Assembly (NCBI GenBank): GCA_033065855.1
Contig: JAVXUO010001887.1
Span: 1 to 64,000 of the forward strand
Direction of reading: 5' to 3'
From: Escallonia rubra
Taxonomy: Eukaryota; Streptophyta; Magnoliopsida; Escalloniales; Escalloniaceae
DNA: 64,000 nt
This document shows, piece after piece, positions 45,575 through 57,473 of this stretch. Below the pieces are notes generated by a model. It saw nothing but the letters and a program-made list of their open reading frames with translations. It searched no databases and had not been told where the DNA came from. The translations under genes were made by a program, and so were the position numbers. Every line of letters starts with the position of its first letter. Within the stretch, counting starts at the first letter, position 1.

Positions 45575-47840
45575 TCTATGTCACTTCCGGGGTATCCTTC
45601 ATCAGAGACTGATGGTCAGAGTTTTGCGAATGGCGTCTATGTGCCTCCAAATTTCAATTTGTAATGCATAGTTCGGTGAATGACCGAGTGTTGATGAGTT
45701 GGTGTCTTGGTGATGGGCATGTTCATTCAAAAAATTATTTATGAAAAAAAACAAAAACCTATATATATGGAATAGGATTCTAGAAAAAGGAAATAGTTAC
45801 AGGTGCCCAAAACCTTTTTATTTTATTTTAAGCTCAATAGAAATGCCCATCATCATTTACGATGTATACACTTTACTTGTTTCGTTGAAAGTTTTTAAGC
45901 GAGAATCTTAATAATTTTTTGATATATATATTTTTTTTAATGACAAAAGTAAAAGGTGAATATGAAAATTAAAATGCAGTTATCATCGATCAATGCCAGC
46001 ACATCTGTTGATTATAACATGTGCTCAAGAAAATTAAATAGGAAACAAAGTAGTAACATCGATTCATTAAAAAAAAATGATATTCAGGATGAGAATGTTT
46101 TAACTTGTTGTTTAAAAAATAGATTTTTTCTAAAAATATGCCAAACATATATAAATTGATCCTTGTTGTCAGGTTCATTTTTTCTTTCTTACTATGCATG
46201 TCTATTATTTTGTCATTTGAAACTCAACCAATCAAAGCGATTTCATATTTCTCTCTCTTCTATTTTAACATGTTCCACTTAAAAGTTTTAATAGGTTTGC
46301 TATCTTAATAATTCCTCAGATTTGTTAAAACTCTCTTTTTCCCTTAATTTTATATTTATGTATCCCTTTCTAATCTTAAACCTTTTCTGCTTTTTAGACA
46401 AACTCAATATTCCACCCTCTCTCCTTTTATTTTATTGAAAGTCACACACACACACATATTTTTATTATCCCCCATTTAGTTTTCATTTTTATAGATCTTT
46501 TTAATTTATTATTGGTAGCATTTATCAATGAAACTTCCAAATACGGGTTATTATTGTTGGGATGCGATAACAGTCTTGCGGTGATAACTTACGATAACTT
46601 GCTACCATATTCATTACAGATAGACAGGTCAGTGCTGCTTTTTTAAGTAAATTTTTACTGTCTGGATGAGAATTTTGACAAAAATGACCTGAAGGGATTT
46701 AATGAGTTGGAGGGAAGCACATGCAAATCATGCGTGTGTGTCTGTTGTTGGGGTGTTGGGGGGGGGGGGGGGGGGGTAGTAAATTTCATCATTTGCTACA
46801 TAATACCACCGGTGAAAATTTACTACATATAAAAAAAAAGATCTAGCCCGTCCATCCGCAATGGATGGACGACCAGATCGCGGTCGCAACTTATCTTTAG
46901 TTGCCACCGCAGGCAATAAATCAGTTCTCATTATTGTTATTGTAATTATTTGACCAACAATTGTAACTAAAGTTTCATTTTTGAGCAAAAATGTAAGACA
47001 AATCATATAAAAGGATGGATATAACTTTTTTACTATTATTGTTGTTGTTCTTATTGTTACTACAATTGCTGTTACTGCTATTGGGTGTACAAGTTTGAGC
47101 TTCTCAATTTAATATCTTGTCGGTTGTGCTTCCATTTGCAACGCACGAAATTAAAACTAATAACTTAATTATGAATATCTTGCTAGTTGTGCTTCCTTTT
47201 TGCAACGCGTAGAATTAAAATCAGTAACTCATAAAGCTGTGCAAATTGGGGACTTTACATTTGACATAATTAATTTGTTGATACTTCATCATCTACCCAA
47301 TGCGTCGCATGGCCACAAGCGTATAAGACTTTTGCAGACAGCTTAACTGAAAATGGAAATCTAAGAATTTGCAAATAGGCGAATTTTGAGGAAGTTCAAA
47401 TGATGCGGATTATTGCCATAGAAGTTAGAGATAAAAGAAAAACAGAAATGTTATTAAGCAATTGTAATGTTGATTCTGAACATGTAATTGGCAATTGACA
47501 CCATCATAAGCAAAAGTTTTGCCATCAGGAAACACAATCCTGGTCTAGAAGCCAATGTAGTTGTACCCCTGGACAGGAAGAAGTTTTAACTTCAGACCTT
47601 CTTCCTTTAGGATATCCGCCACTCCTTCAGTCCGGCGTGTGGATTGACAGGGGAAAATTGGGTCTAGTCCACTGACCGATGAGCAGTAGTCTTCACGTTT
47701 ATACGCTTTGTGTAAGTGAAAGAAAAGGCAATGAACTTGAAGGGAATAGCTGAAAGTTCCGGAAGAGGGGTCACAAAATTTTATTGATTGAAAGTGCTGG
47801 GTATTTATTCTACTCTGCACAGAATAGGGATCTTCAGTCC
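45575..47840. other. Spacer between PAP 3' end and WDR13-like 5' end
   Basis: Should carry the WDR13-like promoter at the left and the PAP 3' UTR at the right. Seen: a CACACACA tract near 46445; a 19-G homopolymer at 46758-46776; a hairpin GTCCATCCGCAATGGATGGAC near 46851-46871; and a direct repeat of about 57 bp (47111-47167 and 47176-47232). No gene recognised. Confidence 0.45.
47111..47232. repeat. Tandem direct repeat
   Basis: Two diverged copies (47111-47167, 47176-47232) share AATATCTTG, GTTGTGCTTCC, TTTGCAACGC and GAATTAAAA-like blocks in the same order. Confidence 0.55.
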
Positions 47841-50800
47841 TCATGAATGTGCAGTTGTGGAATCATCAACTGGATGCCAAAATCTGTTGAAAAACCACAA
47901 TGAATCGGCTTTTACAGCATATCCATCCTGATTACGGTGCCAACTGTAGTATGCGTGGGTTCGGTTCTTGATAGCAAGAGTGGCATGACCGAAACTGGCC
48001 TCACGGAAAGCTGAGTACTTTGGTTGTGGCTCTGTCATACTGGACCATAAAACACACTCATGTTAATCGTGTGTCTAGGAGGCAATAACATAAGAAGTAT
48101 ATACCCCTTCAAAAACTAACTCAGCAAAGAAACTAGACAAGTTAATCTTACTTGGTTGCCAAGCCCTCCAGATTTCCTCCATCGCCAATGGTTATGTATA
48201 CAGGGGCCGACTGATCACTTACGGGAGAGCATATCCCATTTACAATGTTGTAAGCAATGTTGGATACACGTTCCTGCGATATGCGTTCACTATTTGTTAG
48301 CTCTAGGAGGCAAGGAGACGTGCCATAATCATAGAAAATGATTGAAATTGAATGCATAAAACGTCAAAATCCGCTTTTTGAACAGAAGTTCCAATCCAAA
48401 ATCTCCTTTCCTTTTCTGGGTATGAATTATACAAAAGTGAGATCTGCTGATTTTGAAAATGAGATTTATACGAAAGACCTTAAGTTGAGATAAAGCACAC
48501 TTACTGATCGCTCATAAGCATGGACATGACCAGCAAATACAGCATCAACTTTGTACTTCACAAACCAGGGCTCAAACATTACTCTCATGGTTTCTCCTTC
48601 CATATAGTGGTAGTTATAGCTGTTATACCACGGCGAATGCAGAAGAACTATCAACCATGGTGTCTCACTCCTGTTGACTTTAGGGAACTCCTCTTCGAGC
48701 CATTTGAATTGAGGAGTGTATTTGCCTGGAGAAAAGATACATAGTATAAAAGATGGTGAAACACGGAAAGGGTAATGTGATACAAAAATGTCAGTTGTTA
48801 GAAATTAAGATATGCACGGTCTTGTGTTATGGTATCGCAACATGTATCTTTCGTCACATTTTTTATTTCCCTGAGCTAAATTACATAAAACAGAAAAGAC
48901 TGCAACGCGTTCTGTGCAGAGAACAAAAATAATGCGACAGACATAAAAAGGAAATTGACTGCGTGACTAGGGACCACTGATCTTCTGTTACACTTTTTGC
49001 ACAACTATGAAATTTCTAGATGCATGTATGCCCTTACCATATGCCGAATAGGAAGACAAGACGATTATGTAGGCCGAGGCTCTCTTGATTGAGTACCAAA
49101 AGGGAGCAGTGCTGTTTGATGCTTTATAAGGGACACGATAGCGATGAGTAAAAGGTTTAAAGGGCTTGGTTTCACCCTGCAAAAAGAAAAAATTGCCAAG
49201 CTTATGTTACGATTCAACATTTGCAGAAACATCCAAAGATTCGTGAAACCAAATATGAAGTCTGCAAAATAAGTAAAAAGTATCAAGTAAAGTGGGATTA
49301 CATCCATAAATGCACTGCAGCATAATAATGTGGTTATTATAGAAACTAGAAAATTTCCAAAGTAGCAAGGATGAGATACAATATGTGAAGGCTTGCAAGT
49401 CCAGCCACAGTTTTGTGAACTACATTGTTGCTTTTCCCACTGAAGACGTTCACTAGTTGAAAATGGCTTAGTCCTTAGATAGTACAACTCTATCTTGGTA
49501 TTGACTCTAAACATTCTGAAGGACGAGAAGTTCACTCTATAAGAGAACGAACGGTTTTAACTAAACAGAAGTTATGATCAGGCCAAAACTCAACAAGTTA
49601 CTTACAATTTCTGGGGCAAAATCAATCTCGTGATTCCCCGTAGTCCAAATCCATGGTTGATAGGCAACACTCCTCTCAACAAACCTTCCCCATGTATCCC
49701 ATCTAACATTGTCATGATTAGGATAGTTATCTGCATAAGAGAGGTCTCCAAGAAACAGAACAGCATCTCCTTTTGCTGGATTTAACTCGTAATGGGTCAG
49801 CGTCTTGTTGGAATCATAACTCTGACCAAGATCCCCTGCAATAAAATGCCCAACAAAGTGAACAGAAGATCAACTGGACACCTAATCCACATAGATTAAT
49901 TAGTTAACAGAGGCAGGGCTGCTTTATTAAAGTGCAAAAGCTTTAAGACAGTCTTCCCTTTAAGGCACTCCATTGATTATTCTATACTAGGTAAGTATCA
50001 ACTGATTCAACACTTTCTAACATAGGCCTAAACACTATGTAGGACCATCCAACAACAAGGCATTATCAAAAGCATACTAATTTGTCACCAAGGCCTTATG
50101 GAACTCCAAAGTTAATTTATGAATTACCAATCAGGCCAAATGTATACGGCACGTCGGGTCCAACTTCAGGAGGAGTCGTGAACCAAAAAGTTCGCGCCAA
50201 ACTTCCAGCCCCAACCTCGTAGTAATATTTGGTATTGAACTGCCAGAAAATGAGTGATAAATTTTGTCAATCAAAAATATCAAATCGCAGATTGGCTTGT
50301 AAGAACAGATCAGAAATGAGGATTCACCTCTAAATGCTTAATGGTGCAATGGTGAATGTAACCAGACGCATAAGTGTAGTATTTATAGGTAGTGACCGTG
50401 GCCTTGGCCTTTTTCTTGTGCTTGCTGTTCTCCTTCCAATAATGGACTGTATCAGGCCCAGGTTCATCCATCGTAACCCATGACACTATCACTGCCTTCC
50501 CCACAAGATCTCCTTGTGTTATGTGAACCTACAAATCAAACCACCCACAAACCCAGATTAATTAATGATAAATTAAAGCCAGATTGTGTCACAACAACAA
50601 GCCCATAAAATAGAAAAAGAGAAAATCCCTATTGTATCCATTCGTTTCTAAGGTCAAAAAGGCAAGTAGAGTTGCAATTAATTAAACTAGTCAATAGCAG
50701 ATCATATCTAGTATTCAACAGATGAATCATTTGGAAATCGGTAAAAAGGAGGAAACAAAAAGAAGGGACCTGCTGGGGCGCATTATAGCCGGGAGGCTCA

Positions 50801-50973
50801 AGGAAGACGTCACTGTCAAGAGGCATATCAACGGCTTTCTCAACCTTCCTAACGAAAGAGCTGGTGGTGCCACCATTACACAGCACTGCTGCGTTCAACA
50901 TCAGAGAGAGCACGGCAAGAACAGAGCGCCGTGACAACGCCGGTGCCGCCATCTTTGTTCTTATCCTGCTCAT
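47841..50973 (-). CDS. PAP: Purple acid phosphatase
   Basis: Eight exons on the minus strand: 50973-50770, 50528-50328, 50239-50128, 49835-49606, 49176-49038, 48725-48505, 48273-48152, 48039-47841. Phases agree and the product is 475 aa. The start at 50973 gives an 11-residue lead; an internal ATG at 50952 ([17 protein letters not shown]) is an equally good start. Either way a secretory signal peptide follows. An N-terminal fibronectin-like domain precedes the metallophosphoesterase domain, with all seven metal ligands visible: D174 (GDLGQ), D203 and Y206 (GDLSYAD), N240 (GNHE), H325 (LLHSPWYNS), H362 and H364 ([10 protein letters not shown]). Plant high-molecular-weight PAPs are secreted or vacuolar dimetal enzymes that release phosphate, often induced by phosphate starvation. 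N-glycosylation sequons (NRS, NST, NRT) are present. Intact. Confidence 0.94.
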
Positions 50974-53049
50974 CCCCACCTCAAGCCCAGCTTTAACCTA
51001 CGCACGCACACCTTCTCTCCAGTTTTTGTATCAGTTTCAATCTCTACATTCAGCTCAACAAAAGGGTATTTATAATTGCAATGTAGGAACGAAAATCGAC
51101 GGAAAAAAGGGGGAATATTCACCGGCTATACGAATAACTCCAGGTTAAATGTCAACGACATTGAATATGTTACATCGGGATTGGACTTCAGCCTAGACTT
51201 TAACCCCTTTTTGTTTAAGGTAGTTTAAATAACCGAAAAAATAGGAAAATATATATAGAGATAGATTTGCACAATAACATTGGTAAAATATTACGGCTGT
51301 GCAGTTACTTGAGAGACAGGAGAAGAATCGAAGACCGCAAAGGTTCATTGCCTTTTTGGCAATGAAAAAGGCCAAAAGCGGATTTAAAAATAAGGGTCAG
51401 ATTAAACCAAAGGTTCATTTAAACACATCAGTTTCTTAGTTCTTAATCGATAATAGCACTCTACTTATAATCGTAACAGTTTGATTTTTTGTTAAAAATT
51501 ATTTTTATGTTACATTTTGATATACTTTTGTAATAGTCATTTTATTTGTGGAGATAAATGACAAATAGAGCACGAATAATTATCTTCCAACAAAATAGTG
51601 GTTAGAGTCGAAATTTAAGAAGGGTATCATTTCCTTTCATTCAATAGCGAATAGACGAGAAATAGAGCAAGAAGTGTCTAGTGGTGTAAAGTCCATTCCT
51701 CTCGCTTGGCATTGCTTTAACCATTCTTAGTCGCGTTGACTCGCTCTTTCTTCCTTTTAACATTGCGTGTGATCGTTGGTTCAAACTATTGAAGATCTTT
51801 GGATCGGAAGCAAAGAAAAACTAGAACTAAATAAGTAATAAACCATTGAACCTGAATGGTCCAATCTATTAATCATACATCCAAGACTTTTCCATAATTA
51901 AGCTTAATGAGAGTCGAGCTTAAGCACGAGATTTCTAGTTTGAATTCTATTTTTGTTGATAAGATTCAAGGACGTGGACAAGTCTAATAGATCTAAGGAG
52001 GTATGCTCTTTATCTTGACTTTTTGAGTTCAAACATTGAGCTATTACTTGGAAGAAGAAAAAAAAAATTCTGAATGCACCATGCTGATGTAGGGGCATTG
52101 ACTTTAAAATCGCTCAGTGAGAAAATTTTATTTCAGTTGACGTTAAAACTGATTCGAGAATATTTGTGACCGTGGAACTAAGATAAAAGAATCTAAAGAG
52201 ATGAGAACGGGCCAAGAGACTTTGGAAAAAGAAACTTCAGAGAAGGGATCTTTGCACCTTTCAATGGTCCATATTATCACTCAATCATGCAAAAATACCC
52301 TTTTCCTACGGTCCTACCACCTTTACTCTGGTCAACTTAATCGGTTTTCCACTGTCCTTGAGCTGCGTGAATGATGTGTTTTCTAAGACTGGTTTTGTGA
52401 TTTCAATAATCAATCCATAATTTGCCTGCACAGAGCGTAATATCACTGTCAGGTGATTAAAAAAATGGCTATTTCCACACAGCTACATCCATATGGTGAA
52501 TAATCTGTCAATTTCTACCGGTAAAAAGCTGAAAGTGCATAATTTTATAAAGATTAAAGCTATTGTCAAAGCACTTGTGCTATTACTAGAGTGACATACA
52601 TCAGATTGAAACGGGTGGTGCAATTATCTGAAGACGGCGTTGCTTTGTAAAAGGTTATAAAATTGTTGGGATTAGGACTAAGCTTGTCTTCACCACCGCC
52701 TAGTACACTGAAATTTTCCGATGTGCTGCTGAGTGTCGATATCAAATGCTCTCGATCAGAAGCGGCACTAATCTCAACGGGAGTAAAGGACATGGAACAT
52801 CAGGGGCCAGGCCGTTGGGGCTGGCATTTCAATTCATTGAATGGCGAAACCCAGTTGCAAGTGTGTATTGGCACATCATGAAACAGGAAGCCCTCAATGT
52901 GGAAAAAGATCACGGGCATTGGACCTCTTAACTCCGTGGTGTGCACGGCTGGACCAGGGAATCCAGACTCTCCGAACCACGGTTGGTGGTCAAGTGGTCC
53001 TACTTCTCTGTTAGGGGACTCGAATCTTTCAAATTCAAAAAGTTAAGCG
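50974..53049. other. PAP upstream region and spacer
   Basis: No gene recognised beyond the PAP promoter. AT-rich, with short unrelated open frames only. Confidence 0.4.
51067..51076 (-). promoter_or_regulatory. Probable TATA box of the PAP gene
   Basis: On the minus strand the sequence ATTATAAATA lies about 95-105 bp upstream of the first start codon, a normal distance allowing a short 5' leader. Position and match only; not tested. Confidence 0.5.
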
Positions 53050-53969
53050 CGGTTCGTTTACCGTTTTTATTTTCTTTTTTTTACGATGATGACGAAAAAG
53101 ATATATTTTTTTGTTTACTTTTATCATTTTCTATATTTATTTTGGATACAACTATTTAAATAGTAACCAAAGTGAATTCAATATCAGAAAAAAAAAACAA
53201 AAAAAATCTCATTAATATGACACAATCACAGATTTATGCTTCCTCTCTCTCTCTCTCTCTCTACTAGCACCACTTCAAAGAATCAGACCCCGTCATTGTA
53301 CCACCACAAAGAATCACACCACAACCACCATGCCCACCACTAAACACTGAAACCTCATCTCTTCTGGCCATTTCGTTGCCACATAGCCACCATAAAACCA
53401 CCACTACGCCAGATCAGACCTCTGTAACGACATAGCGACACCAACACAGTCAGCAGTCGCCACTCCACCATGCACAAAACCTCCATTGTAACACCATCTA
53501 TCCCCAATTGCAACCCACGATCCCTAATATCTAACCACCGTAATACCATTTCAAACAAGAAGTTCAGAGATCTGGTAGGCGAAAAGATAGATGTCGTTGT
53601 GTACTCTTTGTGGTTGTGGGGGATATATATTGCACCGAGCACCTTAGATCTGACATTCTTCGCTTCGTTTATCGTCATTTAGACCCATCACCTGCGTTTT
53701 GGCAAGACTGTTGTACAATTCGAAGCCATGGCAGTAGCCCAGAGAATGGGGTTGTGTGGGTCATGTAGGGTAGCTTCGCATATAAATAATAAGGAATCGG
53801 GATATAAGTATAAACTGAAACTGAAAATGAAAATGGTGTAAGTACACAAACCTGGCTAAAAAATTAGCTAATTTTTTTTGTGAAAATGATAAAAGTACAC
53901 AAGCGTATTTTCTGACTCGATAGAAAATTCATGAAAATAAAAACACAAAACGAAAATGCTAAAAGTACT
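53050..53969. mobile_element. Foldback element related to 14819-15126, with inserted CCACC-rich core
   Basis: The left arm (GGTTCGTTTACCGTTTTTAT, then GATGATGACGAAAAAGATAT and TTGGATACAACTATTTAAAT) resembles the left half of the 14819 element. The right arm repeats AAATGATAAAAGTACACAAG and ends in AAAACGAAAATGCTAAAAGT. Between them about 600 bp includes a CT microsatellite (53240-53261) and a CACCAC-rich tract. The plus-strand open frame at 53470-53682 is of no known family. Confidence 0.5.
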
Positions 53970-54429
53970 TATTTTACTCTCAATCACGGGTTTGATTCTT
54001 CATATTTGAATATTACACAATTATAGATTATTATCTGACCGTCAATAATATTTGTAAAATCGTTAGATTTTATGTGATATGAAGAAAAGCCAAGGAAAAC
54101 AAGTTACTTTACAATGTTTTAATCGTCAGAAATAGTTCTGCCATTGGTCTCAAATTCGCCAATATTTTGAAACTTGGTGTATGTAGTTGGAAGTTAGAAC
54201 AAGTTATTCCAAACTAGATGTGCCCTACATGTTGACAAGCCATTTTTCAACCTCCGTGAACAAATTGAACTCTTGCTTTTCGGCTTTGGAAGTTTGGTGT
54301 GCATGCTTTGATTGGTTTGATCTTATTGGAGCCACGTGACGGTAAGATAGCAAAGCCTCCATTTTTGAATTCAAACTTAGCTTAGAACCTTAACCATATC
54401 CATAATATCTGTAAATTCAAATGTGTGGT

Positions 54430-55600
54430 GTATCTTTATATATTAGTGTAAACCGTGCCATGGTGTAAGGCAATACAACAAAAACAGATTTCACAATTCA
54501 TGTTAGCTATTTATGTTCTTTCATGGTATTACAGCCAATATAGTCTCACGACTGATTTTTTTTTTCCTCCTTGGCTACCCCATCTTCTTCTACTTTACCC
54601 TCTACACCGGTTTTTCCAGTAAACCACATCCAAAACCTTATTTCTATGAAACTCACTACTGATAATTACCTCCTTTGGAAGAGTCAATTTTTGCCCCTTC
54701 TTCGTGACTATGATCTTATGGGTTTTGTTAATGGGTCTACATCACCTCTTTCAAAGTACATTGATCCTGCCGACACTGAAACTCCCAACTTTGAAGGTGC
54801 AATTGTCGTTCCCATCTCTGGAGATGTTATTCTGGAACTTAATCATGCAACATTTATTCTCTGGCACAAGTCGGATTAGCTCTTACTTAGTTGGTTATTA
54901 TCGTCTCTCACTGAGCTGATTTTGGCTCAAGTTCTCAGCCTCAACACCTCGGCTGAAGTATGGCTATTCTTGGAGCGTATGTTCGCTTCTCAATCAGAGT
55001 CGAAGATATTCAATCTTTGATATGATCTCCACTGTCTCAACAAAGGTGATTTCTCTATGCATGACTATTTTCATAAATGAAAGAATATTCGAGACACTTT
55101 GGTTGCTATTGGCCAGCCAGCCCCTTTTCGATGAAGATCTTATCCAGGCCTTGTTGGTTGGCCTTGGTTCTAATTATCACCCTTTTTGTTACCTCTGTCA
55201 GTACTCGTGCTGATCTAATTTCACTTGAGAGCTTATATGCCTTACTTTTGAATCAAGAAACCTAACTTGAACGATAGCATTCCCGTGACACTTTGTCGAC
55301 TCCTCAGGCCCATGTTGCCCAACATGGTCCTATGCATAATTACCACTCCTCTTCTCCAATGAAACCTCGTAATGCTCGTGGCGGCCAGACTCCTAAAGGC
55401 AAGCATTAGAACCAATATCGTGGGAACGGTCAAAACCCCAAACCAATTAAGTCAGGCGCTTAAGGATCTTCCTCCAATTTTTCATCTCAAAAACCTGCCT
55501 CCACCATTATTTGTCATCACTACAACCAACCCGGTCATATATCCGCCCTTATTGCCCGAATCGCATGCCCCCTGCACCTATTGATTGGCAATGCCAATCA
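54430..55600 (+). mobile_element. Decayed Ty1/copia element: LTR end, primer-binding site and gag
   Basis: A primer-binding-site-like TGGTATTACAGCCA (54524-54537; the usual plant copia site is TGGTATCAGAGCC, matching initiator tRNA-Met) follows an LTR-like end in CA. Gag then starts at 54571 (NHIQNLISMKLTTDNYLLWK, LLRDYDLMGFVNGS) and continues in broken frames: AEVWLFLERMF, ALLVGLGSNYHPF, then a degenerate zinc knuckle (CHHYNQPGHI) near 55520. At least two stops and two frameshifts are present and pol is missing. The left boundary of the LTR was not found. Confidence 0.7.
54571..54879 (+). pseudogene. Copia gag N-terminal remnant
   Basis: This open frame gives the N-terminal gag region typical of RE1/RE2-like copia elements, with the conserved L-x-x-x-NYLLWKSQFLPLL pattern. 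It is closed by a stop at 54877-54879, and the homology resumes in another frame (ILAQVLSLNTSAEVWLFLERM). No function is expected. Confidence 0.65.
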
Positions 55601-56404
55601 TTGATTGGCATTGCCTCTGTATCCTTTTTGTTGACATACGAGTAGCCATCCTCTAGCACAAAATTAATTGCATACGTAGTACTGTATTATGGAAAGATGG
55701 GGCACCCCTCATCATTTGTAACTAACTTTAACCACACGTGCGTTGCACACGGGAACAGCATATTACGATTATCAAATTATTAAACTGTATAGGAAGAATC
55801 TGTTTTAACCTCATGTTTGTCGCTGAAAAACTAACTACTGTACTTTATAAGCGTAGAATAATATTGTTCTTAAACCAATTATATAAAGAAGCACCACTAA
55901 ATGTTTATTCTTTAAAGAAAGATGAGACTTTTCTTCTTTGAAATTGAAGTAACATCAAAAGTAATAATCTAATTTTTAAATTGGTAGATTGTCGTGCCAA
56001 AAAATAAGGAAAAAAGGTGTCGAGAAAGAGAGAGGAAGAGATAGAACACGCATTTGAGCAGGGAAGGAGACAAAGATAATTCCTAATTTGAATATCAAAT
56101 TTAAAAATAAAATTGTACATAATTTAGAGTTAATTTAGTGATTGGTTTATAAAATTAATTGTAAACTCATATTGTTAAAAAATTATAAGTATTTTATATC
56201 ATAAATAAAACAAAAAAGTAAAAACGTTGGAGATAGTAGGGATTAGTTTACAAAACTGGAATGTAAGGTTTTTTTACTTTGAATTAAAACTATCAAATTA
56301 GTTTGGGCCATGTGCAAATGACGTTAGTGAAAGCATATTGTCGTCAAAATTTTAGAGTGAATTGAAGATAAAAGAAGTATGCATGTCTACGAAATTAGAT
56401 AAGA

Positions 56405-56479
<75 letters not shown>

Positions 56480-56886
56480 GTACTGACATAATTTGTGTGT
56501 GTGAGAGAGAGGAAGAATGAGGTGAGAAAGAAAGCGAGAAAAAAAATTGAACTCAAATCAAATTGAATAGGTGAGAGAGAGAAAAGAAAAGAATCAAAAT
56601 CATAATTAAAAAGTTGAGTAAATTCAAACTAATTTCAAAAGTTAAAATTGTAAAGTCCACGTGGCAACTTAAGAGAGTGTCCAAGTAAGCGGTGACTGGA
56701 CAACCTTCTCTGAGCTTCAACTTTCATATAAATAATATTAGATATCCAAGTTCCAACCTCCTAAAAGATGTATCAATATGATTTTTCCATTAATAAAATC
56801 CTCTCCTTATCAAGTAAAAATTAATATAAAATAATTACCCTATTACTCCGAAATAAACAATTTAAACGAGAAAAGCAATATCATAG
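55600..56886. other. AT-rich spacer
   Basis: No gene. Contains CACACGTGCGTTGCACACGG near 55732-55753, a phrase typical of dispersed plant repeats, long AT-rich sequence, and the TA microsatellite at 56410-56476. The Ty3/gypsy LTR begins at 56887. Confidence 0.4.
56410..56476. repeat. TA dinucleotide microsatellite
   Basis: About 33 uninterrupted TA units, followed by a short GTGTGTGAGAGAGA tract near 56495-56512. Confidence 0.9.
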
Positions 56887-57306
56887 TGTTACTGCTTGAA
56901 TATTGATCGAGACCACGGCTAGGAAATGCACCTGCAAAACAGAACACGAAGTGACCACCGGGATGTTCCGGTGGAGGATGCTCCGATGCTAAAGTCAGAA
57001 CGTCGCTACTAGGGTAGGAGTCTGAATAATCGAAAATGAACTGGGTGTTTGTGTGTGTGAACCTGTCTGTGTACCTGAGGATTCGCCCTATATATAAACC
57101 GCTTCCAGACTTCCTTCTTCTTTAGAACTCTATTCTGATTTTCCCTTTTGTAGAAGAGTCATACCAGGACTCTTCTATTAGTGCATGAGTCCTAACCAAT
57201 CTCTATCTGTCCTCTGAAGTTTATCCGATATGAGTCTGTTAGCCCACTCAGAATTGGTTACGCCACGTGTCAACAGTTGGTTGGACGGATATATTTAGCT
57301 ATATCA
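56887..57306 (-). repeat. 3' LTR of the Tat-type element
   Basis: 420 bp bounded TG...CA. On the minus strand it begins TGATATAGCTAAATATATCC, contains a G-box (57263-57272, CCACGTGTCA on plus), a TATA-like TTTATATATAGGG at about 57087-57099, and a U5-like tail (GACTTTAGCATCGGAGCATC, CCACCGGAACATCCCGGTGG, TTTTGCAGGTGCA) typical of plant gypsy LTR ends. The left outer flank is ATCATAG; the matching target duplication would be beyond the window. Confidence 0.7.
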
Positions 57307-57320
57307 TAATGCCCCCTGCC
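57307..57320 (-). other. Polypurine tract next to the 3' LTR
   Basis: On the minus strand GGCAGGGGGCATTA directly precedes the LTR start, the expected plus-strand primer site for retrotransposon DNA synthesis. A near copy (AGCAGGGGGC) lies at 59231-59240, upstream of the antisense ORF. Confidence 0.6.
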
Positions 57321-57473
57321 TTTGACGGTTCCTTCAAGTGAACAGTTAAAGGAATTTAATGCAGAAAGTTGACTAAAAGTAGTTCAGCCACGAATCCTCC
57401 ATGCCCGTTGCCACTTAGGAATTTCCAAAACATCATGCTCTCAAATCTTGACTGAGCATCTCAACTGGATAAT

